A DNA stretch of 64,000 bases from assembly GCF_007750855.1 (NCBI RefSeq), contig NZ_CP036291.1, positions 3,224,001 through 3,288,000 on the forward strand, read 5' to 3'. This document shows, one piece after another, positions 9,023 through 18,088 of this stretch. Within the stretch, counting starts at the first letter, position 1, and the number at the start of each line of letters is the position of its first letter. Made by a program: the position numbers and the translations under genes. The notes beneath the pieces are model-generated. The model worked only from the letters and a program-made list of their open reading frames with translations. It ran no database searches and had not been told where the DNA came from. This stretch comes from Pirellulimonas nuda. Its GTDB lineage: Bacteria > Planctomycetota > Planctomycetia > Pirellulales > Lacipirellulaceae.

Positions 9023-10492
9023 ATGCCCGTGCTTCTCCGATCGTGCTGCCTGAGCGGGTTGCTGCTGCTCTTGGCCGGTTTCGCCGCCGCCCAGCCGCAG
9101 GGCACCGAGGACCGTAGGCCCAACGTGCTGTTTATCTTAACGGACGATCAATGCTGGGAGGCGTTGGGGTGCACCGGAGGAGAAGTAGAAACGCCGAACC
9201 TCGACCGCCTGGCGGCCAGCGGGACGCTGTTCACGCGGGCTTACAACATGGGGTCGTGGAGCGGCGCCGTTTGTATGCCGAGCCGGACGATGCTGATCAC
9301 CGGCCGAAAGCTGTGGAACGTCTACCCGATCGATCAGCAGCTCGTCGCCCGCCAGCGGAAGAAAGCCGCGCAGGCTCCCGGCAAGCCCATCGACACCGGC
9401 ACGGCGTGGCCGGAGTGGTTCTCGCAGGCCGGGTACCGCACCTACTTCGCCGGCAAGTGGCACACCAACTTCCACAAGGCAGAGGACGTGTTCGACGTGG
9501 TGGGAACCGTCCGTCCCGGGATGCCGGCCGACACGCCCGAGGGGTACAACCGCCCCAAGAGCCCGGACGACGACCGTTGGCAGCCGTGGGACAAGCAGCG
9601 GGGCGGGTTCTGGGAAGGGGGAACCCACTGGAGCGAGGTGTTGAGGGACGAAGCCATCGGCTTTCTCAAGCAGGGCGCCGAGCGCCCCGAGCCGTTCTTC
9701 ATGTACCTGGCGTTCAACGCGCCGCACGATCCCCGCCAATCCCCCCGCGAGTACGTCCAGCGCTACCCAGCGAGCAAGATCCGCACGCCCGAGAACTTCC
9801 TGCCCGAGTACCCCTACAAAGACCAGATCGAGTGCGGCAGGTCGCTGCGGGACGAGCGGCTGGCGCCCTTCCCGCGGACCGAGTACGCGGTTCAGGTGAA
9901 TCGGTCGGAGTACTACGCGCTGGTCACCCACCTCGACGACCAGATCGGCGCAGTCCTCGAGGCGCTGCGCGCCAGCGGACAGGCCGACAATACCTTTGTG
10001 CTGCTGACCAGCGACCACGGGCTCGCGCTGGGGCGCCACGGATTGATGGGGAAGCAGAACGTCTTTGAGCACAGCCTCCGCGCGCCGCTAATCGTTGCGG
10101 GGCCGGGCCTGCCCCGGGGCGGGCGCAGCGACGCCCGCGTGTTCCTGCAAGACGTCGTGCCGACGTCGCTCGAGGCGGCCGGCATCCCCGTCCCGGAAGA
10201 GATTGAGTTCGAGAGCCTGCTGCCGCTGATCCGCGGCGAAGCAGGCGCCCGCGACGACTCGATGTACGCCGCCTACCGGATGTCGCAGCGGATGGCGATC
10301 CGTGGCGACTGGAAGATCATCTACTACACGAACGTCCCCAAGCACCTGCTGTTCAACCTGGCGGACGACCCGCTGGAGATGCACGATCTCGCGGACCGGC
10401 CGGAACACGCCGCGAAGCTCGCCGAGATGAAGCAGGCGCTGCGGGACGACATGCGCCAAAACAACGATCCGCTGAAGCAGCCGCAGGGGTAG
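9023..10492 (+). CDS. Secreted sulfatase (formylglycine type)
   Basis: Predicted sulfatase of 489 residues that hydrolyses sulfate esters, probably from polysaccharide, in the periplasm or outside. A signal peptide covers about residues 1-25. RPNVLFILTDDQ gives the metal-binding Asp pair. CMPSRTMLITGR at about residues 92-103 is the sulfatase signature whose Cys is converted to formylglycine. TYFAGKWHTN and LLTSDHGLALGRHGLMGKQ are the later conserved metal and sulfate-contact blocks. Start is the ATG at 9023, directly before the signal peptide; an upstream in-frame GTG extension is unlikely. A TACAAT hexamer at 8939-8944 may be its -10 box. It is convergent with the efflux outer-membrane gene, leaving 126 bases between stops. 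Confidence 0.92.
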   Translation: MPVLLRSCCLSGLLLLLAGFAAAQPQGTEDRRPNVLFILTDDQCWEALGCTGGEVETPNLDRLAASGTLFTRAYNMGSWSGAVCMPSRTMLITGRKLWNVYPIDQQLVARQRKKAAQAPGKPIDTGTAWPEWFSQAGYRTYFAGKWHTNFHKAEDVFDVVGTVRPGMPADTPEGYNRPKSPDDDRWQPWDKQRGGFWEGGTHWSEVLRDEAIGFLKQGAERPEPFFMYLAFNAPHDPRQSPREYVQRYPASKIRTPENFLPEYPYKDQIECGRSLRDERLAPFPRTEYAVQVNRSEYYALVTHLDDQIGAVLEALRASGQADNTFVLLTSDHGLALGRHGLMGKQNVFEHSLRAPLIVAGPGLPRGGRSDARVFLQDVVPTSLEAAGIPVPEEIEFESLLPLIRGEAGARDDSMYAAYRMSQRMAIRGDWKIIYYTNVPKHLLFNLADDPLEMHDLADRPEHAAKLAEMKQALRDDMRQNNDPLKQPQG

Positions 10493-10618
10493 GTCACCTT
10501 TGGTCCGATTCGGCACGCGTCGTCAGGATGTCCCTTTCGGCCGCCCATTGGCCGATGTCCTGCCGGTTGATCGCCGCGGCCATCAGCTCCGGGCATGCCT
10601 TGGCGGTGGGCCCCCGTG

Positions 10619-12280
10619 CTAGCCCTGGATGGGCCAGCTCAACATGCTTTCCTTCGGCTCCGACGGGGCGCTGCTGGGCGTGGGCAGCAGTTCGAACCCC
10701 GGCGGCGGGCCGTTGGTGCTGGGCAGCACCTCGATCATCGGGGGCTCGTCGCCGGGCTCGGGCAACATCCGGAGCTCGGGCGGCGCAATCGTGTTGCTGG
10801 CGACCAGCATCGTCCCGGCGTTGCCGCCACCGCCGAGGGCTTGATAGGCGTTAACGACGGCCGCCAGTTGCTGCTGCTTCGTCTCGATCAACACCATCTT
10901 GGCGTCCTGAAGGTCTCGCTGAGACAGCAGCACGTCGATGTACTCGGCGCGGGCGTTCTGGAAGAGCTTGGTGGCCGTGTCGACCGAGTCTTCAAGCGCC
11001 TGGAGCTGCTGCTTCTTGATCTCGATGCTCTGCCCGTAGTTTTCTACCTTGGCCACCTGGTTGATGACCTCGGTGTAGGCGTTGAGGACGGTGCGTTGGT
11101 ATTCGTAGACCCGCTGCAACTGCTCTGCGTTCGCGCTGAGGTAGGCGGCCCGGATGGCCTTCTTGTTGATCACCGGGGCGACCAGTTCTCCGACGGCGTT
11201 GTAGACCAACGACTCGGGGCTCATGAACAAGTAGTTCGTGTTGAACGCCTCGTAGCCTACGCCGGCGCGGATGTTGAGCGAGGGGTAGAAACGCGCCCGA
11301 GCGACCCTCACGTCGAGTCCCGCTGCCTGGAGCTCTCGCTCCGCTTGGCGGATGTCCGCGCGGTTCTGCAGCAGCTGCGCCGGGACCCCCAGGCTCAACG
11401 CATGGAGCTGAAGGTCGAGATAGCCCGCAGAGTTCCGCGCGACCGTCTGCGGGTAACGACCGCAGTTGAAGTTGATCCGGTTCTCCACCTCAACGATCTC
11501 TTGCTGGATGATTAGCCTCTCGCTCTGGTTCTTGCGTACTTCGGCCTGGAATCGCTGGACGGCCAGCTCCGTGCCGCGTGCCCCTTCCTTCAAGGCCTTG
11601 GCGGTTTCGAGGCTTTGCTCTTGAATCTCGATCGTCCTGTTCAGCGCCAACAGCCGGTTGTCGAGAGCCATCAGCTCGTAGTAGTCCTCGGCGACCTCGG
11701 CGATCAGGCGAGTCACCACATAGTTCTGCCCGTCTCGCGTGCCCAGGTAGCGTAGCGACGCCGCGTCCCTCGCGTTCCGCAGCTTTCTCCAGATATCGAT
11801 CTCCCAAGAGACGTCTGCGGCGAGCAGGAAGTTGGGCAGCGGCTCGGGGAACGGTTTGCCAGGGGCGACCAGGAGCTGGTCTTCCACGGCGCCGTTGCGC
11901 GTGAAGCGGCTTGATTTGTCCAGTCCTGCGCTACCGCCGATATTCACGAACGGGAGGTAGTCGCCCTTTCGCGCCATGATCTCATAGTTGGCGATGCGTA
12001 TGTCTTGGGTCAGGATCTTCAGCTCCTGGTTGCCGGCCAGCGACTCGGAGAGCAGGCTGGTCAGCGTCGGGTCGGCGAAGAACTCGCACCAACCGATCTG
12101 TGCCGAGCTCTCCGCGCTGGTCACCCCGTTGTAGGTGTCGGGCAGCGCCGGCCCCCGCTCTGCGCAGCAGAGCTTGGGGATGCGGCAAGAGGGCACCGTC
12201 AGCAGCAAACAAGAAGCGAACGCCGCGGCAAGGGCGAAGCTGCTGCGCCCCGTGTCGGGCCGGCGTAGATTGAGGTTCAT
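10619..12280 (-). CDS. RND efflux outer-membrane factor (TolC/OprM type)
   Basis: Outer-membrane channel of 553 residues for the tripartite pump encoded upstream. The N terminus is lipoprotein-like, with a hydrophobic stretch ending LLLTVPSC (Cys 32 as probable lipidation site). The body shows two long alpha-helical repeats, as in OprM: IEIQEQSLETAKALKEGARG and IEIKKQQLQALEDSVDTATK occupy equivalent places in the two halves, each followed by helices rich in Gln and Glu. Start is the ATG at 12280; the upstream 48 codons lack signal-like content. A Pro-rich C-terminal tail of about 60 residues is an extra. It is the last gene of the adaptor-permease-channel order and is separated from the permease gene by 383 bases. 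Confidence 0.88.
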   Translation of the reverse strand: MNLNLRRPDTGRSSFALAAAFASCLLLTVPSCRIPKLCCAERGPALPDTYNGVTSAESSAQIGWCEFFADPTLTSLLSESLAGNQELKILTQDIRIANYEIMARKGDYLPFVNIGGSAGLDKSSRFTRNGAVEDQLLVAPGKPFPEPLPNFLLAADVSWEIDIWRKLRNARDAASLRYLGTRDGQNYVVTRLIAEVAEDYYELMALDNRLLALNRTIEIQEQSLETAKALKEGARGTELAVQRFQAEVRKNQSERLIIQQEIVEVENRINFNCGRYPQTVARNSAGYLDLQLHALSLGVPAQLLQNRADIRQAERELQAAGLDVRVARARFYPSLNIRAGVGYEAFNTNYLFMSPESLVYNAVGELVAPVINKKAIRAAYLSANAEQLQRVYEYQRTVLNAYTEVINQVAKVENYGQSIEIKKQQLQALEDSVDTATKLFQNARAEYIDVLLSQRDLQDAKMVLIETKQQQLAAVVNAYQALGGGGNAGTMLVASNTIAPPELRMLPEPGDEPPMIEVLPSTNGPPPGFELLPTPSSAPSEPKESMLSWPIQG

Positions 12281-12663
12281 GCGTCGAGTCCTTGACGTCG
12301 TGATCCAGGAAGCTCCGCTTCCTGGCGGCCGGTCGATGGCCGGCGGCTCCGTCATGCAGCCACCGGGTCCTGGAAGGCGCCAACCCGTCCTGGGATGAAC
12401 CTTCCGATTCGCTTGCCCCGGCAACTCCTGCCGGCGGGTCTCTCTCGCGATCCCCCTCAGGGAGACCGCGAGACCTCCTTCGCGGCGCGAGCAGCGTCTG
12501 CTGCAGGCGGTCCATTCTGACTACTCATTCGACCTACGCGGGGGTGGGCCTTTATGGGTTGTGCTGGTAACACGCGTGATGCGGCGCCGAGTGTAGGGGT
12601 TACGGGGAGTTGAAGGCCGGAACGGCCGCGCCGGAGTGATGGCGCCGGGGCTCCGGAAGGGGG
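12281..12663. other. Intercistronic gap inside the efflux operon
   Basis: A 383-base gap with no gene between permease and channel genes. It contains a perfect hairpin close to the channel start (separate entry) and GC-rich partial dyads near 12440-12480. Spacing this large inside an RND operon suggests a second promoter or an mRNA processing site. Confidence 0.5.
12305..12325 (-). promoter_or_regulatory. Perfect 9-bp hairpin before channel gene
   Basis: Arms CCAGGAAGC and GCTTCCTGG flank a 3-base loop, ending 24 bases before the ATG of the efflux outer-membrane gene on the minus strand. There is no following T-run, so it is not a standard terminator. It could tune translation or protect processed mRNA. 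Confidence 0.45.
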
Positions 12664-15600
12664 TTACGGCTCCTCGGTGGCGTCTGCATCGAGTGCGCCG
12701 TGCACCTCGTGGGCGACGTGCTCAAAACGCTCGCTAAGGGGCTGGTGCGTTTCGTCTTTCAACAGCTTCTTACCGTCGGCCATCCTTGCGAAGATGTAAT
12801 AAAGGCCGGGGATCACCAGCACCCCCACGATCGTGCCCACGAGCATCCCGCCGACCGCGGTGGTGCCGATCGTGCGGTTGCCGATCGCCCCCGGACCGGT
12901 GGCCCGCACCAGCGGGACCATGCCGGCGATAAAGGCGAACGAGGTCATCAGAATCGGCCGGAAGCGCAGCTTCCCTCCCTCGATCGCCGCGTCCACTAGG
13001 CTCACCCCTTCTTCGCGCCGCTGGACGGCAAACTCGACGATGAGGATCGCGTTCTTGCCCAATAGGCCGACCAACATCACCAGCCCGATCTGGGCGTAGA
13101 CGTCGTTCGATAGCCCCATCGCCTTGAGGAACAAGAACGACCCAAACAAGCCCACCGGCAGCGAGATGATCACCGCCAGCGGCAACAAGAAACTCTCGTA
13201 CTGCCCCACCAAAACCAAGTACACAAACATGACCACGATCAAGAAGATGTAGATCGCCGTGTTGCCCTTCTTGGCTTCGTCGTAGGAGAGGCCCTGCCAG
13301 TCGATGTCGAAGCCGCGCGGCAGCGTTTGGGCGGCCACTTCTTGGATCGCCGCGATCGCCTGGCCGGTGCTATACCCGCTGGCGGGCGCCCCCTGGATCG
13401 CCGCGGTGGTGTACAGGTTGTAGCGGCTGATCTCGTTCATGCCCTGCTGCTTCTTGAGTTTCATGAACGCTGAGTACGGAACCATCTCTCCCTTGTCGTT
13501 CTTGACGAACATGCTCTCGAAGTCTTCGGGGTATCGCCGGAACTCAGGAGCGGCCTGGACGTAGACCTTGTAGAACTGACCGAAGCGGACAAATCCCTGC
13601 TCCCAGGTGCTCCCGACCACGATGGAGAGGTTGTTCATGGCGTCGCCGATCGACACCCCCTTCTGCATGGCCACGTCGTTGTTGATCACCAGCTCGTACT
13701 GTGGGTAGTCGCTGGCGAAGAAGGTGAACAACCCCTTTAGCTCCGGCCGCTCGGCCAAGGCGGCCAGGAACTTGTCGGTCACCTCCCCCATCGTCTCGTA
13801 GTCGCCGCTGTTGGTCTTGTCCAGCAGGTTGAGCGAGAACCCGCCGGCGGCCCCGAAGCCGGGGACCGCGGGGGGCTCGTAGAACTCCAGTTTCACGTTG
13901 GCGATGTCGCGCCCCTTCTCTTCCAGCTCTTCGATGATCTGCTTCGAGGTTAGCTCGCGGTCGGCCCACGGCTTCAGGTTGATGATGCAGGTCCCCGCGT
14001 TCGATCCACGGCCCTGAGTCAGCACCTCGTATCCGGCGATGGAAGAGACCGACGTGATCTCTTCCAGTTCTTCACAGATCGCTTGCAGCTCGTGCGACTT
14101 GGAGTTGGTGTACTCAAGCGTCGAGCCGGGTGGGGTCTGGATGATGCCGTAGATAATGCCCTGGTCCTCCAGCGGGATGAACCCGGAGGGGAGCACCGTG
14201 TTCACTGCCACAATGCCGGCGCCAAACGCCGCAACAATCAGCAGCGTCAGCAGCCGTTGCTTGACGATCCCGCGCAGGATCCAGCCGTACCCGTTGGTGA
14301 CCTTGACCACGACGCCGTCGAACGCACGCAAGAACAACGTAAGCGGGTTGTAGCTCGTCTTTTTGTTTGGGTCGTGGGGCTTCAGGATCATCGCGCACAG
14401 CACCGGCGTGAGCGTCAGCGCCACGAGGCCGGAGAGGACGATGGACATGGCCATCGTCAGGCCGAACTGGCGGTAGAACACGCCGACCGGCCCCGTCATG
14501 AAGGTCACCGGGATGAACACCGCGGTCATCGTCATGGTGATGGCGATGATGGCGCCGCTGATCTCGTGCATCACCTCTTGGGTCGCTTGATAGGGCCCGA
14601 GGTGCTTGGTGTGCATCTTCTCGTGCACCGCCTCGACCACCACGATCGCGTCGTCCACCACCACGCCGATGGCCAGCACGAGCGCAAACAGCGTGATCAG
14701 GTTGATGGACAGGCCGAACGCCAGCATAAAGAAGAAGGCGCCGATCAGCGACACGGGCACCGCGAGCGTGGGGATCAACGTGCTGCGGAGGTCGCCGAGG
14801 AACAAATACACCACCAGCGAGACCAGCACAAAGGCCTCCAGCAGGGTGTGCAGCACCTTCTCGATAGACGCGTCGAGGAAGCTGGAGACGTCGTAGCTGA
14901 TTTCGTAGTCCATGCCGGGGGGGAACGACGCCTCTTTGATCTCGTCGAGCTTCTCCTTGACCCGCTCGATCACGTCGGTGGCGTTAGAGCCGGGCGTTTG
15001 CTTGAGCACGATGGCGGCCGAGGGGTCGCCGTCGATATCGGAGTAGAGGTCGTAGAACGACGAGCCGAGCGAGACCTCGGCGACGTCCTTGAGCCGCAGG
15101 ATCTCGCCGTCGGGCTTGGCCTTCAGGATGATGTTCTCGTACTGCTCCGGCTTGTCGTAGCGTCCCAGCCAGGTGAGCACGTACTCGATGGTCTGCGACG
15201 TTGACCCGGTGGCCTGGCCCAGCCGCCCGGGCGAACCGATCATGCTCTGCTCGGCCAGCGCCTCCTGCACGTCCTCCGCAGAAACGCTGTAGGCGCGCAT
15301 GCGTTCCAGGTTCAGCTCGACCCGCATCGCGTAGGCGCGGTTGCCGAGGATGGTGGGCCGGGCGACCCCCTGGATCCGCTTGATCTCCGGCAGGATGTTG
15401 ACGTTGGCGTAGTTGTAAAGAAAGTTCTGGTCGACGTTCTTGTCGGTGCTGTAGACGTTCACGTACATCAGCATGCTAGACATGTTCTGCATGACGATGA
15501 TCCCCTCCCGGTCGACGATGGGGGGGAGGTTGTTCTTCACCGCCTGAACGCGGTTGTTCACGTTCAAGACCGCCACGTTGGGGTCCGTGCCCGGCTCGAA

Positions 15601-15879
15601 GATAATCTGGATCGTCGCTTCGCCGGCGCTGGTGGCGTCGGAGATCATGTACCGCATGTCCTGGACGCCGTTGATCGACTGCTCCAGGATCACTAGCACC
15701 GAGTCGATCAACACCTTGGCGCTGGCGCCGGGGAACGAGACGGAGACCACCACGCTCGGCGGCGCGACGTCGGGGAACTGCGAGATGGGTAGCGTCACGA
15801 TCGCCAGACCACCCATGAACAGGATGATCAGCGAGATCACGATCGCCAGCGCGGGCCGATGCAGGATGCGTGCAAACAT
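12664..15879 (-). CDS. RND efflux permease, HAE1 (AcrB-like) family
   Basis: Inner-membrane proton-driven multidrug exporter subunit of 1071 residues, the normal length for AcrB homologs. The start MFARILHRPALAIVISLII is the typical TM1. VSFPGASAKVLIDSVLVILE and EQSINGVQDMRYM are porter-domain hallmarks, and the acidic pair in the TM4 stretch ALVLAIGVVVDDAIVVVEAV is the proton relay. The second half repeats the layout with VLVGQYESFLLPLAVIISLP and VGLLGKNAILIVEFA. Two large periplasmic loops carry the porter and docking domains. HAE1 rather than heavy-metal (HME) type is judged from these motifs. The gene follows the adaptor gene by 11 bases; the ATG at 15879 opens directly into TM1. Confidence 0.95.
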   Translation of the reverse strand: MFARILHRPALAIVISLIILFMGGLAIVTLPISQFPDVAPPSVVVSVSFPGASAKVLIDSVLVILEQSINGVQDMRYMISDATSAGEATIQIIFEPGTDPNVAVLNVNNRVQAVKNNLPPIVDREGIIVMQNMSSMLMYVNVYSTDKNVDQNFLYNYANVNILPEIKRIQGVARPTILGNRAYAMRVELNLERMRAYSVSAEDVQEALAEQSMIGSPGRLGQATGSTSQTIEYVLTWLGRYDKPEQYENIILKAKPDGEILRLKDVAEVSLGSSFYDLYSDIDGDPSAAIVLKQTPGSNATDVIERVKEKLDEIKEASFPPGMDYEISYDVSSFLDASIEKVLHTLLEAFVLVSLVVYLFLGDLRSTLIPTLAVPVSLIGAFFFMLAFGLSINLITLFALVLAIGVVVDDAIVVVEAVHEKMHTKHLGPYQATQEVMHEISGAIIAITMTMTAVFIPVTFMTGPVGVFYRQFGLTMAMSIVLSGLVALTLTPVLCAMILKPHDPNKKTSYNPLTLFLRAFDGVVVKVTNGYGWILRGIVKQRLLTLLIVAAFGAGIVAVNTVLPSGFIPLEDQGIIYGIIQTPPGSTLEYTNSKSHELQAICEELEEITSVSSIAGYEVLTQGRGSNAGTCIINLKPWADRELTSKQIIEELEEKGRDIANVKLEFYEPPAVPGFGAAGGFSLNLLDKTNSGDYETMGEVTDKFLAALAERPELKGLFTFFASDYPQYELVINNDVAMQKGVSIGDAMNNLSIVVGSTWEQGFVRFGQFYKVYVQAAPEFRRYPEDFESMFVKNDKGEMVPYSAFMKLKKQQGMNEISRYNLYTTAAIQGAPASGYSTGQAIAAIQEVAAQTLPRGFDIDWQGLSYDEAKKGNTAIYIFLIVVMFVYLVLVGQYESFLLPLAVIISLPVGLFGSFLFLKAMGLSNDVYAQIGLVMLVGLLGKNAILIVEFAVQRREEGVSLVDAAIEGGKLRFRPILMTSFAFIAGMVPLVRATGPGAIGNRTIGTTAVGGMLVGTIVGVLVIPGLYYIFARMADGKKLLKDETHQPLSERFEHVAHEVHGALDADATEEP

Positions 15880-15890
15880 TGCGAGGGGGC

Positions 15891-17156
15891 CTATTCTGCT
15901 TTGTATTTCAGGTGCTCAAGAACCTCTTCGGGAGCGCGGAACTCGTATTCCACGGCCTCCCCGTCGCGCACCTGCCGGATCCCCTCGAGAACGATCTTGT
16001 CGCTGGCGTTGAGCCCCTCGTTGATCAAGTAGATGTCGTCCTGTTCGCTGAGGATGACGATTTCGCGCTGGTGGACCACGCCTTCTTGTAGGTCATTTCC
16101 GGCTTCATGACCGGAGGCCTGGTGGTCGGAATGCTGCTCCGCACTCTTCTTAGAGACTTGCTCGTTGCCGGCGCTGTGGCTTGCGCCCCCGACCGGTTCG
16201 GCGTGCGCTGCGTGCCCCGTCTCCTCCATCGCTTTCCCCTCCGTCTCTTCCCCTTCGCCTGCGTCCCCCACCACGTACGCGTACTTCTTGGCGAGGATCT
16301 CGTATGTGGCCCGCTGGGGGATCACTACGGCGTCCTTCACCACGTGGCTCACCAGCACGGTGCCGGTTTGACCGTGACGCAGCAGGTGGTCCGGGTTGGG
16401 GAAGTCGGCGCGGAAGGCGATGTTGCCGGTCTCGTTGTTGAAGTCCGCCTCGATGGCCCCGATCTTGCCCTCGTACGGGAACTTCTCGCCGTTGGCGAGC
16501 ATGAGCTCGATCTTGAGCGCCTCCCGGTTCTTGCCGGCCTCGTACTCCAGGTAGCGGGCCTCGGGGACGTTGAAGTAGACCCACATCACGTTGTTGTCCG
16601 ACAACGTCGTGAGCACGTCCCCCTCCGCGATCAGGCTCCCCTGCTGCATGCGCTGCGTGTCGATGATGCCCTCAAACGGCGCCTCGATCGTGGCGAAGTC
16701 GAGCTCGGCCCGAGTCAGGTCGACCTTGGACTGGGCTTTCGCCAGCTTGGCCTTTGCGAGCGCCACCTCGGGCTGCGCGACGACGTTCTGTTGATACAAC
16801 CGCTGAGTGTTGTCCAGCTCGATCTGCGCAAGCTGGGCCTCGGCGATCTCTGAGTTCAGCCGCGCCTGATAGAGGACCGGGAGGATCTTGAACAGCAGGT
16901 CGCCCTCCTTGACCGCTTGGCCCTCTTGCACTGAGATCTTCTCGAGGTAGCCCCCCTCCAGGGCGCAGACCTCAATATGGCGCCACGAGTGGATCTGGCA
17001 GACGTACTGCTGCGTGCTGACGACATCCTTCACCACCGGGCGGGTGACCAGAATTTTGTGGGCCTCTTCGTGCTCCTTTTGCGCGGGTTTGTCGCAGCCA
17101 GCAAGGATCGCCAGGCCCAGCGACACAAGGATGGCCGGCAGCGGTAATAATCTCAT
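15891..17156 (-). CDS. RND efflux adaptor with His-rich insertion
   Basis: Periplasmic membrane-fusion protein of 421 residues linking permease and channel. The signal ends in LAILAGC, giving a probable lipidated Cys at residue 21. A barrel-sandwich region starts near EVCALEGGYLEKISVQEGQ, followed by the coiled hairpin (about 100-150: SEIAEAQLAQIELDNTQRLY), a second lipoyl half (FATIEAPFEGIIDTQ) and a beta-barrel domain (about 190-280). Unusually, residues 298-356 form an acidic, low-complexity insertion with six histidines (positions 315, 318, 327, 342, 345 and 350) inside the membrane-proximal domain. Start is the ATG at 17156, directly before the lipoprotein signal. A promoter-operator candidate lies about 255 bases upstream. 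Confidence 0.9.
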   Translation of the reverse strand: MRLLPLPAILVSLGLAILAGCDKPAQKEHEEAHKILVTRPVVKDVVSTQQYVCQIHSWRHIEVCALEGGYLEKISVQEGQAVKEGDLLFKILPVLYQARLNSEIAEAQLAQIELDNTQRLYQQNVVAQPEVALAKAKLAKAQSKVDLTRAELDFATIEAPFEGIIDTQRMQQGSLIAEGDVLTTLSDNNVMWVYFNVPEARYLEYEAGKNREALKIELMLANGEKFPYEGKIGAIEADFNNETGNIAFRADFPNPDHLLRHGQTGTVLVSHVVKDAVVIPQRATYEILAKKYAYVVGDAGEGEETEGKAMEETGHAAHAEPVGGASHSAGNEQVSKKSAEQHSDHQASGHEAGNDLQEGVVHQREIVILSEQDDIYLINEGLNASDKIVLEGIRQVRDGEAVEYEFRAPEEVLEHLKYKAE

Positions 17157-18088
17157 AGCGTGGGTGCTCAATGATCGCGTCCCTGGGCGTGGCCCAGATC
17201 GCACGGCGAGAATGGGGGCGGGCGGGGAGTGGTGGGGCAATTGGAAAGGTCCAGGCCCGCGACGGGTCACGGCAAGCGAGCGTCTGGTTATGTGTTGCAG
17301 CTCAGTGGTGCGGTTGTATCTCGATGTTCGCCGCCCCAGGGCGGAGCGTGTGACGCGTCGCGGTCTGAGGGACCACGACGCCCTCCCGTATAAGCGGCAC
17401 ATTCGGCAGATCATAGACGACCAATCGTCTCGAAGTTGTTTACAATTCCGTAAGGGACTTCGGTGGTGCGTCTAGCGCGGCGCCAAGTGCGGCGCCGCGA
17501 CGCGACATCTTGGCGGGCAGGGGCCCTGCTTACGGCACAAGAGCAGCGTGCGTGGCGTGTCGGTCTTGACGCCTTTTGCAAGCATCGAACCTTGCGCCCA
17601 CTCGGGGGCGAACCCGATGGGTTGCTACCGGTCGGACACAGAAACGGTTGGTGGCCAAGAATGGCCGTCGCAACCGGCGTAGCAATCGGAAACACTGACG
17701 GGTTGGCGCGCGCCTCGCCGTGGCGTTGAGGTGCGCCCCTTTTTGTCGAAGAAGTGTCCGCTGAGGCCGGCGGTGCGATGCTGTCCCTGATGGCGCCGAC
17801 GGCGTAAGTCGTGATTTTTCGGTCAATCGTGGGGGCGCCGCGGGCCGTACGGGGGGTTTTGTCCGAAAACCCAGCGGCGGGGGGGCGGACAAAAGGGACA
17901 AAACGCTTACGTGGAGTCTGTCGATGTCCCGTTCCGAGGTTCGGCGCCACCCAAACCAGCCAGACCCGACCGAAACGCCGGGCCGGCGAACCCGCAGCGA
18001 TCGGAGGGCCGCGGCCCGTCCGCACTGCCCGAGGAAGGGGTCGATCTAGCGCCGGCCTTGATTGACGCAGCTTGCCCACCTGGACAAA
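17157..18088. other. Long divergent intergenic region
   Basis: About 930 bases lie between the leftward efflux adaptor and the rightward sigma-factor gene. Frames through it are low-information Arg/Pro/Ala translations, and I see no domain. It holds a palindrome plus TATGAT candidate for the efflux operon near 17410-17430. The efflux mRNA would then have a leader of roughly 250 bases. Confidence 0.5.
17410..17430 (-). promoter_or_regulatory. Candidate promoter/operator of the efflux operon
   Basis: A perfect dyad AGACGA-N4-TCGTCT occupies 17415-17430. Reading leftward it runs directly into TATGAT (17415-17410), a good -10 hexamer. The matching -35 position is weak. Overlap of a palindrome with a -10 is typical of TetR-family control of RND pumps, but no such regulator gene lies in the window. 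Confidence 0.45.

Noticed and set aside
14083..15204. 373-codon plus-strand frame
   Set aside because: Antisense to the RND permease; His/Asp/Gln-rich shadow.
17411..18079. 222-codon minus-strand frame in the intergenic region
   Set aside because: Arg/Pro/Ser-rich, no ribosome site, overlaps the promoter candidate.
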